A stretch of DNA of 64,000 nucleotides. It comes from Lachnospiraceae bacterium. GTDB taxonomy: Bacteria; Bacillota; Clostridia; Lachnospirales; Lachnospiraceae. The translations under genes were made by a program, and so were the position numbers. The notes beneath the pieces were generated by a model. The model was given only the letters and a program-made list of their open reading frames with translations. It did no database searches and had not been told where the DNA came from. Below are positions 53,033 to 61,443 of the stretch, piece after piece; within the stretch, counting starts at the first letter, position 1; each line of letters opens with the position of its first letter. The DNA is taken from assembly GCA_029053015.1 (NCBI GenBank), contig JAIDHX010000034.1:186001-250000 (forward strand), given 5' to 3'.

Positions 53033-53847
53033 AAGCAGCGATTCTTTATATTGCCACCGGAAAGTATACGGTGTTCTGGAAGGAATTTTATGAAAGCTTT
53101 GAAAAGAATTTTCTGCCGGAATTACAGAAAACCTATTTTGTGTTTACGGATGCGAAAAATCTGCCTTTTTCGGACAGGGAAAATGTCTGTATCATCCCGC
53201 AGAAGAATTTGGGCTGGCCGGACAATACTTTACAGCGTTTTTCCCTTTTTTGCAGAGAAGAAGCAAGGTGGAGAGATTATGAGTACACCTTTTTTGTTAA
53301 TGCGAATTTCTTGTGTGTAAAACCGGTATCGGCGGAGGAATTTCTACCGGTGCGGGAAAATTTGCTGGTGGCGGAACATGCCAGCGGGCATGGCAAGAAC
53401 CCGGACGATATGACCTATGACAGAAATCCCAAAAGCAAGGCATACATTCCTTTTGGAGAGGGAAGGTATTATGTCATGGGAGGCTTAAATGGCGGAAAGA
53501 CTGGAGCATATATGGACATGGTCCACAAGCTGAAGGAGAATGTAGATGAGGACACAGGAAACGGTGTAGTTGCGACGTGGCATGATGAGTCTCATTTAAA
53601 CCGTTTTATCATAGGCAGGGAAGATGTTAAGGTGCTGCCGCCATGTTATGGGTATCCGGAGGGCTGGGAGCTGCCTTACGAGCCAACGATGCTGATCCGG
53701 GATAAAAGTAAGTATTTTGATGTAGGAGCAGTAAAAGCAGGAAGCTTAGGGAACAGGATTAAGCTGTATCTATTGAGAATAAAAAGCAAGATTGCAATCA
53801 GGAAAAGAATCAGAACCATTGTAAATTGGTTCAGAAAAGGAGAATGA
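53029..53847 (+). CDS. GT6 glycosyltransferase (ABO histo-blood-group family)
   Basis: Adds alpha-1,3-GalNAc or alpha-1,3-Gal, usually to Fuc-alpha-1,2-Gal. 272 residues and soluble, without the membrane stem of the vertebrate enzymes. Seen: ILYIATGKYTVFWKEFYES, NAN at 91-93 where animal enzymes have DVD, the donor-site segment YYVMGGLNGG (Met150-Gly151-Gly152), and WHDESHLN at 184-191, identical to the human enzyme motif with the catalytic Glu. NxN in place of DxD is a known trait of bacterial GT6 enzymes that work without metal. Directly after the GT11 gene. Confidence 0.93.
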   Translation: MKAAILYIATGKYTVFWKEFYESFEKNFLPELQKTYFVFTDAKNLPFSDRENVCIIPQKNLGWPDNTLQRFSLFCREEARWRDYEYTFFVNANFLCVKPVSAEEFLPVRENLLVAEHASGHGKNPDDMTYDRNPKSKAYIPFGEGRYYVMGGLNGGKTGAYMDMVHKLKENVDEDTGNGVVATWHDESHLNRFIIGREDVKVLPPCYGYPEGWELPYEPTMLIRDKSKYFDVGAVKAGSLGNRIKLYLLRIKSKIAIRKRIRTIVNWFRKGE

Positions 53848-54842
53848 GAGTGCCGTATATCAGTGTAATTGTACCTGTGTATAATGCAGAAAAGTCCATA
53901 GAGAAATGTGTTTCCAGTATTGTAAAACAGAACTTTGCGGACATGGAAATTCTGCTGATAGACGATGGCTCTCAGGATGCGAGCGGTGTGCTTTGCGATA
54001 AAATGGCGGAGGAAGACGGCCGTGTCCGTGTAGTGCACAAGAAAAACGGAGGTGTTTCCGCAGCGAGAAATTCCGGAATGGACTTTGCATCCGGAAAATA
54101 TATTCTGTTTGTGGACAGTGATGACTATCTGCCGGAATTTTATGTGGAAGAACTGGTAAAGACACAGGAAGAGTTTGGCGAGACCGCTTTCTGCTGGACG
54201 GCAATGCAAATCGTCAGTGAAAACCAGAGCATGAAAGAGGAATGGATATCCTATTCAGAGGAGATATGCTCTGTGGCCGATAGAAGGGATGTTTTAAAAT
54301 TTTCCGCCAGATACCTGTTAAATTCGCCTGTTAATAAACTGTATCATACAGATATTATTAAGAAGCGGCAGTTGCGTATGAAAGAAGAAATCAGCATTGC
54401 GGAGGATTTACTGTTTAATCTGCAATATCTGGATGCGGCAGGGGAATGTCGGATAGCGATTTTAAACAAGGTGCCATATTACTATGTGCGGAACGGGCAG
54501 GTTTCTCTGGATCATGGCTATAAGAAAAACTATTATGCGATTCACAAAAAAGTGCTTGGAATCTTATGGAATAATTGTAAGAAATGGCAGGTGTCCAAGG
54601 AGGATATCCCCTTATTTTATAAACGGTATTGGGAGTATATGCAGAATGCATTTGCTAATCTGGAGGGGCAAAATTGTCCTTTGAGCGGTTTGGCAAGATT
54701 TGCGGAAAAGAGCAGGATAGCTGCAGACAGGCACTTTCAAAAAAGCATTACACAGAAAAAAGGAGCTATGGGGCGGGGCAGTTATCTGATGTGGAAAAGC
54801 AGGATATATTTGTTTGTATGGCTGTATGGGAAGATCAGGTAA
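53844..54842 (+). CDS. GT2 glycosyltransferase
   Basis: 332 residues. Seen: ISVIVPVYNAEKSIEKCVSSI, DDGSQDASG, KNGGVSAARNSGM and FVDSDDYLPEFY (DXD). It has the helical C-terminal tail common in these loci. ATG 53844 overlaps the GT6 stop (ATGA) and follows AAAAGGAGA, so it is expressed with the GT11/GT6 pair. A new promoter begins right after it. Confidence 0.9.
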   Translation: MRVPYISVIVPVYNAEKSIEKCVSSIVKQNFADMEILLIDDGSQDASGVLCDKMAEEDGRVRVVHKKNGGVSAARNSGMDFASGKYILFVDSDDYLPEFYVEELVKTQEEFGETAFCWTAMQIVSENQSMKEEWISYSEEICSVADRRDVLKFSARYLLNSPVNKLYHTDIIKKRQLRMKEEISIAEDLLFNLQYLDAAGECRIAILNKVPYYYVRNGQVSLDHGYKKNYYAIHKKVLGILWNNCKKWQVSKEDIPLFYKRYWEYMQNAFANLEGQNCPLSGLARFAEKSRIAADRHFQKSITQKKGAMGRGSYLMWKSRIYLFVWLYGKIR

Positions 54843-54935
54843 TTTGACTATCCATGGCGGCTATGCTATATTTAGTGATATGATATTTGGGAAAAAGACG
54901 TTCATGGGCAGTAATACGAGGGTAAATTAGAGTTG
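54841..54935 (+). repeat. Promoter-leader repeat, copy 1
   Basis: The stretch from AATTTGACTATCCAT to CAGTAATACGAGGGTAAAT-AGAGT recurs at 61313-61390. Both copies hold the same promoter and end just ahead of, or within, the next leader. Copy 1 carries about 10 extra bases before GGCAGTAATACG. Confidence 0.8.
54844..54872 (+). promoter_or_regulatory. Promoter P2 of the repeated type
   Basis: TTGACT (54844-54849), 17 bases ending TATGC, TATATT (54867-54872). It sits directly after the GT2 stop and drives the epimerase through exporter block. Confidence 0.82.
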
Positions 54936-55889
54936 ATGAGAGATAAGATACTAATTCTGGGAGCGGCGGGGTTTATTGGAACCAATCTGACTCTGCGGCT
55001 TTGTCGGGAGCAAAAGAAATTGGTGTTATTCGAGCAGAGAGGGGCACAATATAAGGAAATTGTTCTGGAGTTGGCAAAGGCGGGGAATATCGAGTTTGCG
55101 GAAGGATCTTTTACGGAATACAAAAGTGATGATTGGATGGAGCAGCTTCCCTGCCTTAAGGAAATTGACACGGTTTATCACTTGATCAGCACGACATGTC
55201 CGACGAATTCCAACCGGAATATGGCGGTGGAAATGGAAGAGAATCTGATTTCGACCATCCGTTTTTTGGATGCCTGTGTAAGTGCAGGGATACCGAAAGT
55301 GGTATTCCTGTCATCCGGCGGAACCGTTTACGGCAAGAAGCATACGGGTCTCTGCCGGGAGGAGGAAGAGGCATTCCCCATTACGGTATACGGGATGCAG
55401 AAACTGAGTATAGAAAAAGCGCTGTATCTTTACAGGCAGATGTATGGAATGGATTACAGGATTATAAGGCTGGCCAATCCGTATGGACCGTATCAGAAGC
55501 CTAATGGCATACAGGGTGCAGTGACGACCTTTACCTGGCGGGCGATTCACAAGGAACCGATTCAGGTGTATGGAGATGGTTCGGTTGTTCGGGATTATAT
55601 TTACATCGACGATGCCATAGATGGGATTGTCCGGATTGCAGAGTGTCAGGGAAAGCATCGATTGTATAATTTGGGAAGCGGAAGAGGCCATTCGATAAAA
55701 GAGGTAATCGAAATGATTGCCGAAGTGCTGGGAGAGCTGCCGGAAGTCCGGTATCAGGCGGGACGTCCGGTGGATGTGCCGGTTAATGTGTTGGATATCA
55801 GCCGGTTTGAGCAGGATTTCGGAAAACTGAAGGCGATAGAGTTGAAAGAGGGCATTTGCAGACTGGTGGAATTTTATCAGAGTTTGTAA
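54936..55889 (+). CDS. NAD-dependent nucleotide-sugar epimerase (GalE-like)
   Basis: 317 residues, extended SDR. Seen: ILGAAGFIGTNLTLRL with the glycine motif, HLISTTCPTNS, LSSGGTVYGKKH, VYGMQKLSIEKAL (YxxxK) and RLANPYGPYQKP. It is closest in pattern to UDP-glucose/GalNAc 4-epimerase-like enzymes of capsule loci. It could supply UDP-Gal or UDP-GalNAc, the donors expected for the GT6. ATG 54936 directly follows a TTG codon that may also start translation. Confidence 0.85.
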   Translation: MRDKILILGAAGFIGTNLTLRLCREQKKLVLFEQRGAQYKEIVLELAKAGNIEFAEGSFTEYKSDDWMEQLPCLKEIDTVYHLISTTCPTNSNRNMAVEMEENLISTIRFLDACVSAGIPKVVFLSSGGTVYGKKHTGLCREEEEAFPITVYGMQKLSIEKALYLYRQMYGMDYRIIRLANPYGPYQKPNGIQGAVTTFTWRAIHKEPIQVYGDGSVVRDYIYIDDAIDGIVRIAECQGKHRLYNLGSGRGHSIKEVIEMIAEVLGELPEVRYQAGRPVDVPVNVLDISRFEQDFGKLKAIELKEGICRLVEFYQSL

Positions 55890-55932
55890 AGGAGCCTGTC
55901 ACCGGCGGGCTTGCAATATGCGGGGTGTTACA

Positions 55933-56961
55933 ATGGAAGAAATGATTAGTGTAATCGTGCCGATTTATATGGGGGAACAATGGCTGGCACGGTGTATCGA
56001 GGCAATCAGGAAGCAAAGTTTCCATAACATAGAAATTATTCTGGTCAATGACGGTTCTCCTGACGGCAGCGGGAAAATATGTGATGAATTTGCGGCAATT
56101 GACAGCAGAATCAAGGTTGTTAATAAGGAAAACGGAGGACTCTCCGATGCCAGGAACGCCGGAGTGGCTGCTGCCACCGGCGCTTGTATCATGTTTGTGG
56201 ATGAGGATGATTATATTCATCCTGATATGGTATCAATTCTTTATCAGACCATGAAAAGGACAGGTGCGGATATTGTGGTGTGTGATTTTATGCCGGTATC
56301 CGATACCGAAATACCCGAATATTCCGCAATCACCCAACTCTCAGAGCCGGTATGCTTTGAGGGAGAGGAGGTCATGAACCAGTTGTATTACCGTAATCTG
56401 CTGACGGTGGTAGCATGGAATAAATTATACAGAAAAGAAGTTTTTACAAAACATGGTTATATCAAAGGGCGGGTACATGATGATGAATCCGCGATTCATT
56501 TTATTTTGCACGCCTGTCAGAAAACGGCATATATAAAGGAAAAGCTCTACTATTATGTGCAGCGGGAAGGAAGCATTACCAGTAACCGGAAGTGGAATTA
56601 TTACAGCGACGCATGGCTGGCATATGAAGAGCGGCTTGCGTTTTTGGAGGAAAACGGATATCCCCGGATGGCTTCTTTTACAAAAGAGCATATGCTGCAT
56701 TATGTGGCTACCTACTATAAAATACTGCGGAGGAATCCGGAAGCGAAGAAAACAGCGGTACGTATGCGCGCCGTATTCAAGGAGCTGATGGCAGATAAGG
56801 AAGTTCTAAAGAGAATTCCCGCAAGTGTCAGGAGAAGATATCGGTGCTTTGCAATTCACCCGGTACTTTTTCAAGTATGCGTTGGGCTGGAGAATGGTTA
56901 TAAAATGATGTGGGGTGCAGCGCATAAGGTAAAGAGCGCCATCAGAAAAAAAAGCAGATGA
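55933..56961 (+). CDS. GT2 glycosyltransferase
   Basis: 342 residues. Seen: ISVIVPIYMGEQWLARCIEAI, NDGSPDGSG, ENGGLSDARNAGV and MFVDEDDYIHPD, where DEDD replaces the usual DxDD. NKLYRKEVF and YYYVQREGSI follow. The N-terminal motif YMGEQWL departs from the usual YNAE/YNVE. ATG 55933 is preferred; an in-frame ATG lies 15 bases earlier. It lies 43 bases after the epimerase and ends just before the pyruvyltransferase. Confidence 0.9.
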   Translation: MEEMISVIVPIYMGEQWLARCIEAIRKQSFHNIEIILVNDGSPDGSGKICDEFAAIDSRIKVVNKENGGLSDARNAGVAAATGACIMFVDEDDYIHPDMVSILYQTMKRTGADIVVCDFMPVSDTEIPEYSAITQLSEPVCFEGEEVMNQLYYRNLLTVVAWNKLYRKEVFTKHGYIKGRVHDDESAIHFILHACQKTAYIKEKLYYYVQREGSITSNRKWNYYSDAWLAYEERLAFLEENGYPRMASFTKEHMLHYVATYYKILRRNPEAKKTAVRMRAVFKELMADKEVLKRIPASVRRRYRCFAIHPVLFQVCVGLENGYKMMWGAAHKVKSAIRKKSR

Positions 56962-56978
56962 GAAAGCGGAGAGCTATC

Positions 56979-58244
56979 ATGAAAATACTAATTATGGCAA
57001 CGGCAAACTGGCAAAATATAGATGAAAGTAAAAATGTACAGAATAAAAGTTTCGCGGAAATCATAGACCTTTACATTGGAAATACCGGGAATCTTATGTT
57101 TACAAATGGATGTAAATATATTTCCGGATTGGCTGAAAATACGTATGAATTTTATGACTGGTATAAAATGAATGATGATTCGGAGAAATATAAAAACGAG
57201 ATAAACGAAACGTTTGACTTGGTCATTTATCCGTTAGCAAATATATTACAAGAAAATGCGGCCTTTATTAAAAATGTCATCGCATTGTTAAAAGGAATCA
57301 AAATCCCTATTTATTGTATGGGAATCGGAATCTCTTGCAACAGCTATGAAAATCTGAAAAGCCTATGTAATTATATAAAGGAGCCTTTATTGGAATTGAT
57401 CACCATTGTAGACAAAAGTGGTGGGAAATTTGCATGTCGCGGATATATTACAAAGGAAGTTCTGGAAAGAATCTGGGGAAGTGAGAGCAATGGCAAGGTG
57501 TTTGCGACAGGCTGCCCGTCTATGTACCAGAATGGCTTACTGAGGATTGAGAAACCCGCTGTGGCGAAAGAAGATTTAAGGGTTGCGGTAAACGGCAAAG
57601 TCCGGGATTTTCATGACGGGATTCTTAGACAGGCATTTGAAAAGTATAAGGCAACATATATTTGTCAGGATGAATACTGCCATGTACTGTATGGAGAAGA
57701 GATTAAGGGGATTGAAGAACTGATAAATACATATTCTTTCTATGGGGTGAATCTATTAAGCTCAAAAAGAGTAAAACTGTTTTATCAATTGCCGGTTTGG
57801 TACCAATGGGTTTCTGATAACGTTGATTTTATGTTTGGTTCAAGAATACATGGGAATCTGATTGCTTTACTGGCAGGAAAACCGGCAATGGTGTATCTGC
57901 CGCCTAAAAGAAGTGATTTGAGAGTGCAGGAATTGGCAGAATTTTTTGCGATTCCGGTAATGCCTGAAAAAACAAAGAAAGATTTGTATGAAATTTATGA
58001 AGAGACGGATTATACTGCCTTTAACAGTAATTTTGAGGTGAAGTTCAATGAGTTTGAAAAGTTTCTGCGTGATGCGGGGATATGCAGCAGACTGGAATCC
58101 GAAAAAAATGCGGAGTTAAATACAAAGGAATGTCAAACGAAAAAAGAGACAATAGACTATGAAAAACTGAAAGCATCTCTGCAAGAAATAGATCGGCTGC
58201 ATGCCTGCATTTATAAACTAAAGGACAGAATATGTTTTTATTGA
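56979..58244 (+). CDS. Polysaccharide pyruvyltransferase family protein (AT-rich)
   Basis: 421 residues. Seen: GNTGNLMFTNGCKYISG near the N-terminus, IYCMGIGISCNSYENL, CRGYITKEVLERIWG, ATGCPSMY, and FGSRIHGNLIALLAGKPAMVY, the CsaB/GumL-type signature. Such enzymes transfer pyruvate from phosphoenolpyruvate to form a ketal on a sugar, giving the glycan a negative charge. A tail of about 50 residues looks coiled and is extra to the family core. More AT-rich than its neighbours. GGAGAG lies six bases before ATG 56979. Confidence 0.87.
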   Translation: MKILIMATANWQNIDESKNVQNKSFAEIIDLYIGNTGNLMFTNGCKYISGLAENTYEFYDWYKMNDDSEKYKNEINETFDLVIYPLANILQENAAFIKNVIALLKGIKIPIYCMGIGISCNSYENLKSLCNYIKEPLLELITIVDKSGGKFACRGYITKEVLERIWGSESNGKVFATGCPSMYQNGLLRIEKPAVAKEDLRVAVNGKVRDFHDGILRQAFEKYKATYICQDEYCHVLYGEEIKGIEELINTYSFYGVNLLSSKRVKLFYQLPVWYQWVSDNVDFMFGSRIHGNLIALLAGKPAMVYLPPKRSDLRVQELAEFFAIPVMPEKTKKDLYEIYEETDYTAFNSNFEVKFNEFEKFLRDAGICSRLESEKNAELNTKECQTKKETIDYEKLKASLQEIDRLHACIYKLKDRICFY

Positions 58245-58335
58245 AAATGAAGGTCGGGTATATTATAATGGAAACATTGCAGAAACGGCAGATTTTTGAG
58301 ACACCGTATTTCAATGGATGAGGAAGCGGGAAATT

Positions 58336-59178
58336 ATGGAAGAAAAGTGGACAACGGTGCTAAAGCCCCATACAAAATGGAACAATATCAATCTAAAAGA
58401 ATTGTTTTCTTATAAAGACCTTATTTTTTTGTTTGTAAAGCGTAATTATGTGACAAAGTACAAACAGACGATATTGGGACCCTTGTGGCTGGTCATCAGT
58501 CCAATTCTGACAACTTTAATGTTTGTGGTGGTATTCGGAAATATTGCCGGACTTTCCACGGACGGCACGCCCCAGATGGCGTTTTATATGGCGGGAAATG
58601 TGGTATGGGCATATTTTTCCTCCTGTGTAAATCAGACGTCAAACACCTTTGTAAATAATGCGAGTATGTTTGGAAAGGTTTATTTTCCGAGAATGGTAGT
58701 GCCGATTTCCACAGTGCTGACCGGACTTTTGGATTTTCTGGTGCAGTTTGTGCTGTTGCTGCTTATCCTTCTTTTTTACACGATATCGGGGGTGAAGATA
58801 GCAGTCAATATATGGGTGCTTTCTGTTCCGCTGCTGTTGCTGCAGCTTGCATTGTTAGGGATGGGGGTAGGTATTATTGTTTCTTCCCTGACCACCAAGT
58901 ACAGGGATTTAACCATACTCGTCACCTTCGGCGTGCAGCTTTGGATGTATGCAAGTCCGGTGGTGTATTCCATTACGCAGATTCCGGAAAAATACCGGTT
59001 TATCTATTTGCTGAATCCGGTATCCCCTATCATTACGATGTTTCGTTATGCATTTTTGGGTACGGGCTACCCGCCGCTTCTTTCTTGGGGAATCAGTTGG
59101 ATTACAACGCTTGTGGTAATCGTAATCGGTGTTCTCTTGTTCAGTAGAATCGAAAAGACATTTATGGACACTGTTTAA
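58336..59178 (+). CDS. wzm: ABC-2 type polysaccharide exporter, permease
   Basis: 280 residues, six spans. Seen: LKELFSYKDLIFLFVKRNYVTKYKQT at the N-terminus, GPLWLVISPILTTLMFVVVFG, and LLNPVSPIITMFRYAFLG. This is the TagG/Wzm/RfbA pattern. With the ATPase that follows it moves a lipid-linked glycan across the membrane. ATG 58336 is preferred over the in-frame ATG at 58318. Confidence 0.93.
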   Translation: MEEKWTTVLKPHTKWNNINLKELFSYKDLIFLFVKRNYVTKYKQTILGPLWLVISPILTTLMFVVVFGNIAGLSTDGTPQMAFYMAGNVVWAYFSSCVNQTSNTFVNNASMFGKVYFPRMVVPISTVLTGLLDFLVQFVLLLLILLFYTISGVKIAVNIWVLSVPLLLLQLALLGMGVGIIVSSLTTKYRDLTILVTFGVQLWMYASPVVYSITQIPEKYRFIYLLNPVSPIITMFRYAFLGTGYPPLLSWGISWITTLVVIVIGVLLFSRIEKTFMDTV

Positions 59179-59194
59179 TGTAAAGAGGTATGGT

Positions 59195-60475
59195 ATGCAG
59201 GATACAGTAATAAAAATAGAAAACTTGAAAAAGAAATACAGGCTGGGACTAATCGGCAGCGGCACACTGGCAGAGGATTTACAGAGTTGGTGGGCGCGGA
59301 TTCGAAAGCGGGAGGATCCAAACCTCAAAATAGGGGTACAGGTATCAGACGCGAAGGAATTTTGGGCGCTGAACGGAATCAATCTGGAGGTAAAAAAAGG
59401 AGAAACGTTAGGGGTTATCGGCGCAAACGGTGCAGGCAAATCCACTCTGCTGAAGATATTATCAAGGGTCACGGCGCCTACAGAGGGAGAAGTGAAAATC
59501 AAAGGGCGGATTTCCAGTATGCTTGAGGTTGGCACCGGATTCCATGGTGAGCTGACGGGACGTGAAAATATCTACTTAAACGGGGCGATTCTGGGAATGA
59601 GCCGAAATGAAGTGGATAAAAAGTTAGAGGATATTATAGAGTTTTCCGAGTGCAGGAAATTTATTGATACACCGGTAAAAAGATATTCATCGGGTATGTA
59701 TGTGAAATTGGCATTTGCCGTAGCGGCACATTTGGATTCTGAAATTCTGGTTATGGATGAAGTGCTGGCGGTAGGGGACATGAAGTTTCAGGAAAAGTGC
59801 CTGGGAAAGATGGGGGAGGTTGCGGACAAGGAAGGCCGTACCGTTCTGTATGTGAGTCATAACATGAATACGATTCAGCAGCTTTGCAGCAGATGTATTG
59901 TGCTGGATAAGGGAAGGATCATTTATGATGGGAATGTGGAAGAGGCAATCCGCATCTATATGGGAACAGTGAAGGAATCTCCCACAAGAGTCGATCTGTC
60001 TGTTCTGGAACGTTCGGAAGAACATGCAGGACGTGTTGCTTTTATGAAGGAACTAAAAGTTCTGGGGCAGCAGTCCAGCGTCTTTGAGATGAACTCCAGG
60101 ATTCGCTTTCAACTGCTATATGAAACGGAACTGAGAGAGCTGAATATGTATATTCGTGCGATTATCCGCTATGCCGACGGAACACCGGTGACTATGATAA
60201 CAACGCAAAAAACGTTTACAGGTCATGCAGGGAAGGAAGAACCGGTAGTTTTTGAAATGGATTGTACAGGCATTGTGCCGGGTAAGTATACAATGAGTAT
60301 TATTTTATATGAGGTCAATCAGTTTGGCACTTTCAGGAACTGTGACGGCGTAAAAGATGCTTATTGTTTTGAAATTAAGTCGTTGGAAGAATATGCACAT
60401 AAGATGGAATGGAGCCATAGGTATTGGGGACACGTAATGTTAGGAGAGTTAAAAATCATATCAGAGGAAGAGTGA
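59195..60475 (+). CDS. wzt: ABC-2 type polysaccharide exporter, ATPase with C-terminal glycan-binding domain
   Basis: 426 residues. Seen: Walker A GANGAGKST at 76-84, SSGMYVKLAFAVAAHL (signature), LVMDEVLAVGD (Walker B) and the H-loop VSHNMNTI. From about residue 270 an extra beta-rich domain follows, as in Wzt proteins of O-antigen exporters that bind the modified end of the glycan before export. Such binding usually requires a chain-ending modification. Methyl, pyruvyl or acyl groups made here could supply it. ATG 59195 has AGAGG seven bases upstream. Confidence 0.94.
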   Translation: MQDTVIKIENLKKKYRLGLIGSGTLAEDLQSWWARIRKREDPNLKIGVQVSDAKEFWALNGINLEVKKGETLGVIGANGAGKSTLLKILSRVTAPTEGEVKIKGRISSMLEVGTGFHGELTGRENIYLNGAILGMSRNEVDKKLEDIIEFSECRKFIDTPVKRYSSGMYVKLAFAVAAHLDSEILVMDEVLAVGDMKFQEKCLGKMGEVADKEGRTVLYVSHNMNTIQQLCSRCIVLDKGRIIYDGNVEEAIRIYMGTVKESPTRVDLSVLERSEEHAGRVAFMKELKVLGQQSSVFEMNSRIRFQLLYETELRELNMYIRAIIRYADGTPVTMITTQKTFTGHAGKEEPVVFEMDCTGIVPGKYTMSIILYEVNQFGTFRNCDGVKDAYCFEIKSLEEYAHKMEWSHRYWGHVMLGELKIISEEE

Positions 60476-61287
60476 TTTTTTGTGTGGCGGCAGTTTTTTG
60501 TGCTGCGGCAGTTTTTTGTGTGTTTTTTTTGCTTTTTTGGGGAAGGAATCAGGTGGAGCGGCAGGCGCATATCAGTATAGACGATGCCACTGAAATTCTG
60601 ATGGATATTTACAGACAAGAATATGACAGTATATTTGACAACAAAGTATTGGGGAAGCTGCAATATCTGCATGAAGAATACGGACTTGTTGTAACACTGT
60701 ATGTTTATGCGCAGTTAGATGAATTTTACGTATGGAATATGCCTCTTTCTTATAAAGCAGAATTTCAGGAAAATGCGGACTGGCTTAAAATCGGATTCCA
60801 CAGTATGTCGGAGGATAATCCGCAAGGAAGCTCTATTTTTGATTTTATGGAGTCTTACGAAAGGGTGAAAACTGCTATTAAGCGTTTCGCCGGCGAGGAA
60901 ACGATTGCACATGTGCTGAGACTTCACTACTGGTATGCTACGGATGGGATGGTGACATATTTACGGCAGCAGGGAGTTACGGGACTTTTATGTTATGACG
61001 GTGAAAATGTGAGTTATAATCTCAGTGAAGAGCAGAGTGAAAAGCTGTACCGTTCCAGAGACGGAATGTTGGAAGAAAATAAGATTACCTATTATGTAAC
61101 GGATATCCGGTTAGAGAATGAAGATAATATAGAGATGGCGCTGGAGGCGCATCAAAAGGATAGAATTATTGTTATTTTTACACATGCATGGTGTTTTGAA
61201 GAAAACTATGACAAACTGGAAACGGCAGTCAAGTGGCTGGTACAGGAGGAATACCGGTTCAGTTTTTTGGAAAATATGACGGAATAG
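60472..61287 (+). CDS. Membrane-anchored polysaccharide deacetylase-like protein
   Basis: 271 residues. A strongly hydrophobic N-terminus (2-25) is followed by an extracytoplasmic domain. Seen: SIDDATEIL in the metal-site Asp position, IGFHSMSEDN and LRLHYWYATD with histidines, and IFTHAWCFE. The start is GTG at 60472, overlapping the wzt stop (GTGA), with AGAGGAAGA upstream; a TTG at 60424 is possible. Unlike the other two deacetylase-like proteins, this one faces outward and could act on the exported glycan. Confidence 0.75.
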   Translation: MIFCVAAVFCAAAVFCVFFLLFWGRNQVERQAHISIDDATEILMDIYRQEYDSIFDNKVLGKLQYLHEEYGLVVTLYVYAQLDEFYVWNMPLSYKAEFQENADWLKIGFHSMSEDNPQGSSIFDFMESYERVKTAIKRFAGEETIAHVLRLHYWYATDGMVTYLRQQGVTGLLCYDGENVSYNLSEEQSEKLYRSRDGMLEENKITYYVTDIRLENEDNIEMALEAHQKDRIIVIFTHAWCFEENYDKLETAVKWLVQEEYRFSFLENMTE

Positions 61288-61312
61288 AGGAAGCAGAGTT
61301 GGAAAATCAGCT

Positions 61313-61390
61313 AATTTGACTATCCATAGTGATTATGCTATATTTAGAAATAAGATATTTTGGACAGTAATACGAGGGTAAATCAGAGTA
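61313..61390 (+). repeat. Promoter-leader repeat, copy 2
   Basis: Matches 54841-54935 from the -35 region through CAGTAATACGAGGGTAAAT and AGAGT, with scattered differences and a roughly 10-base shorter middle. Confidence 0.8.
61316..61344 (+). promoter_or_regulatory. Promoter P3 of the repeated type
   Basis: TTGACT (61316-61321), 17 bases ending TATGC, TATATT (61339-61344). It lies about 30 bases after the deacetylase stop and drives the radical SAM gene with a leader of about 95 bases. Confidence 0.82.
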
Positions 61391-61443
61391 GGTGACAGAA
61401 AAAGAAACAGGTAGAAATACTGCGGTTTTTAAGGAGATTATGG

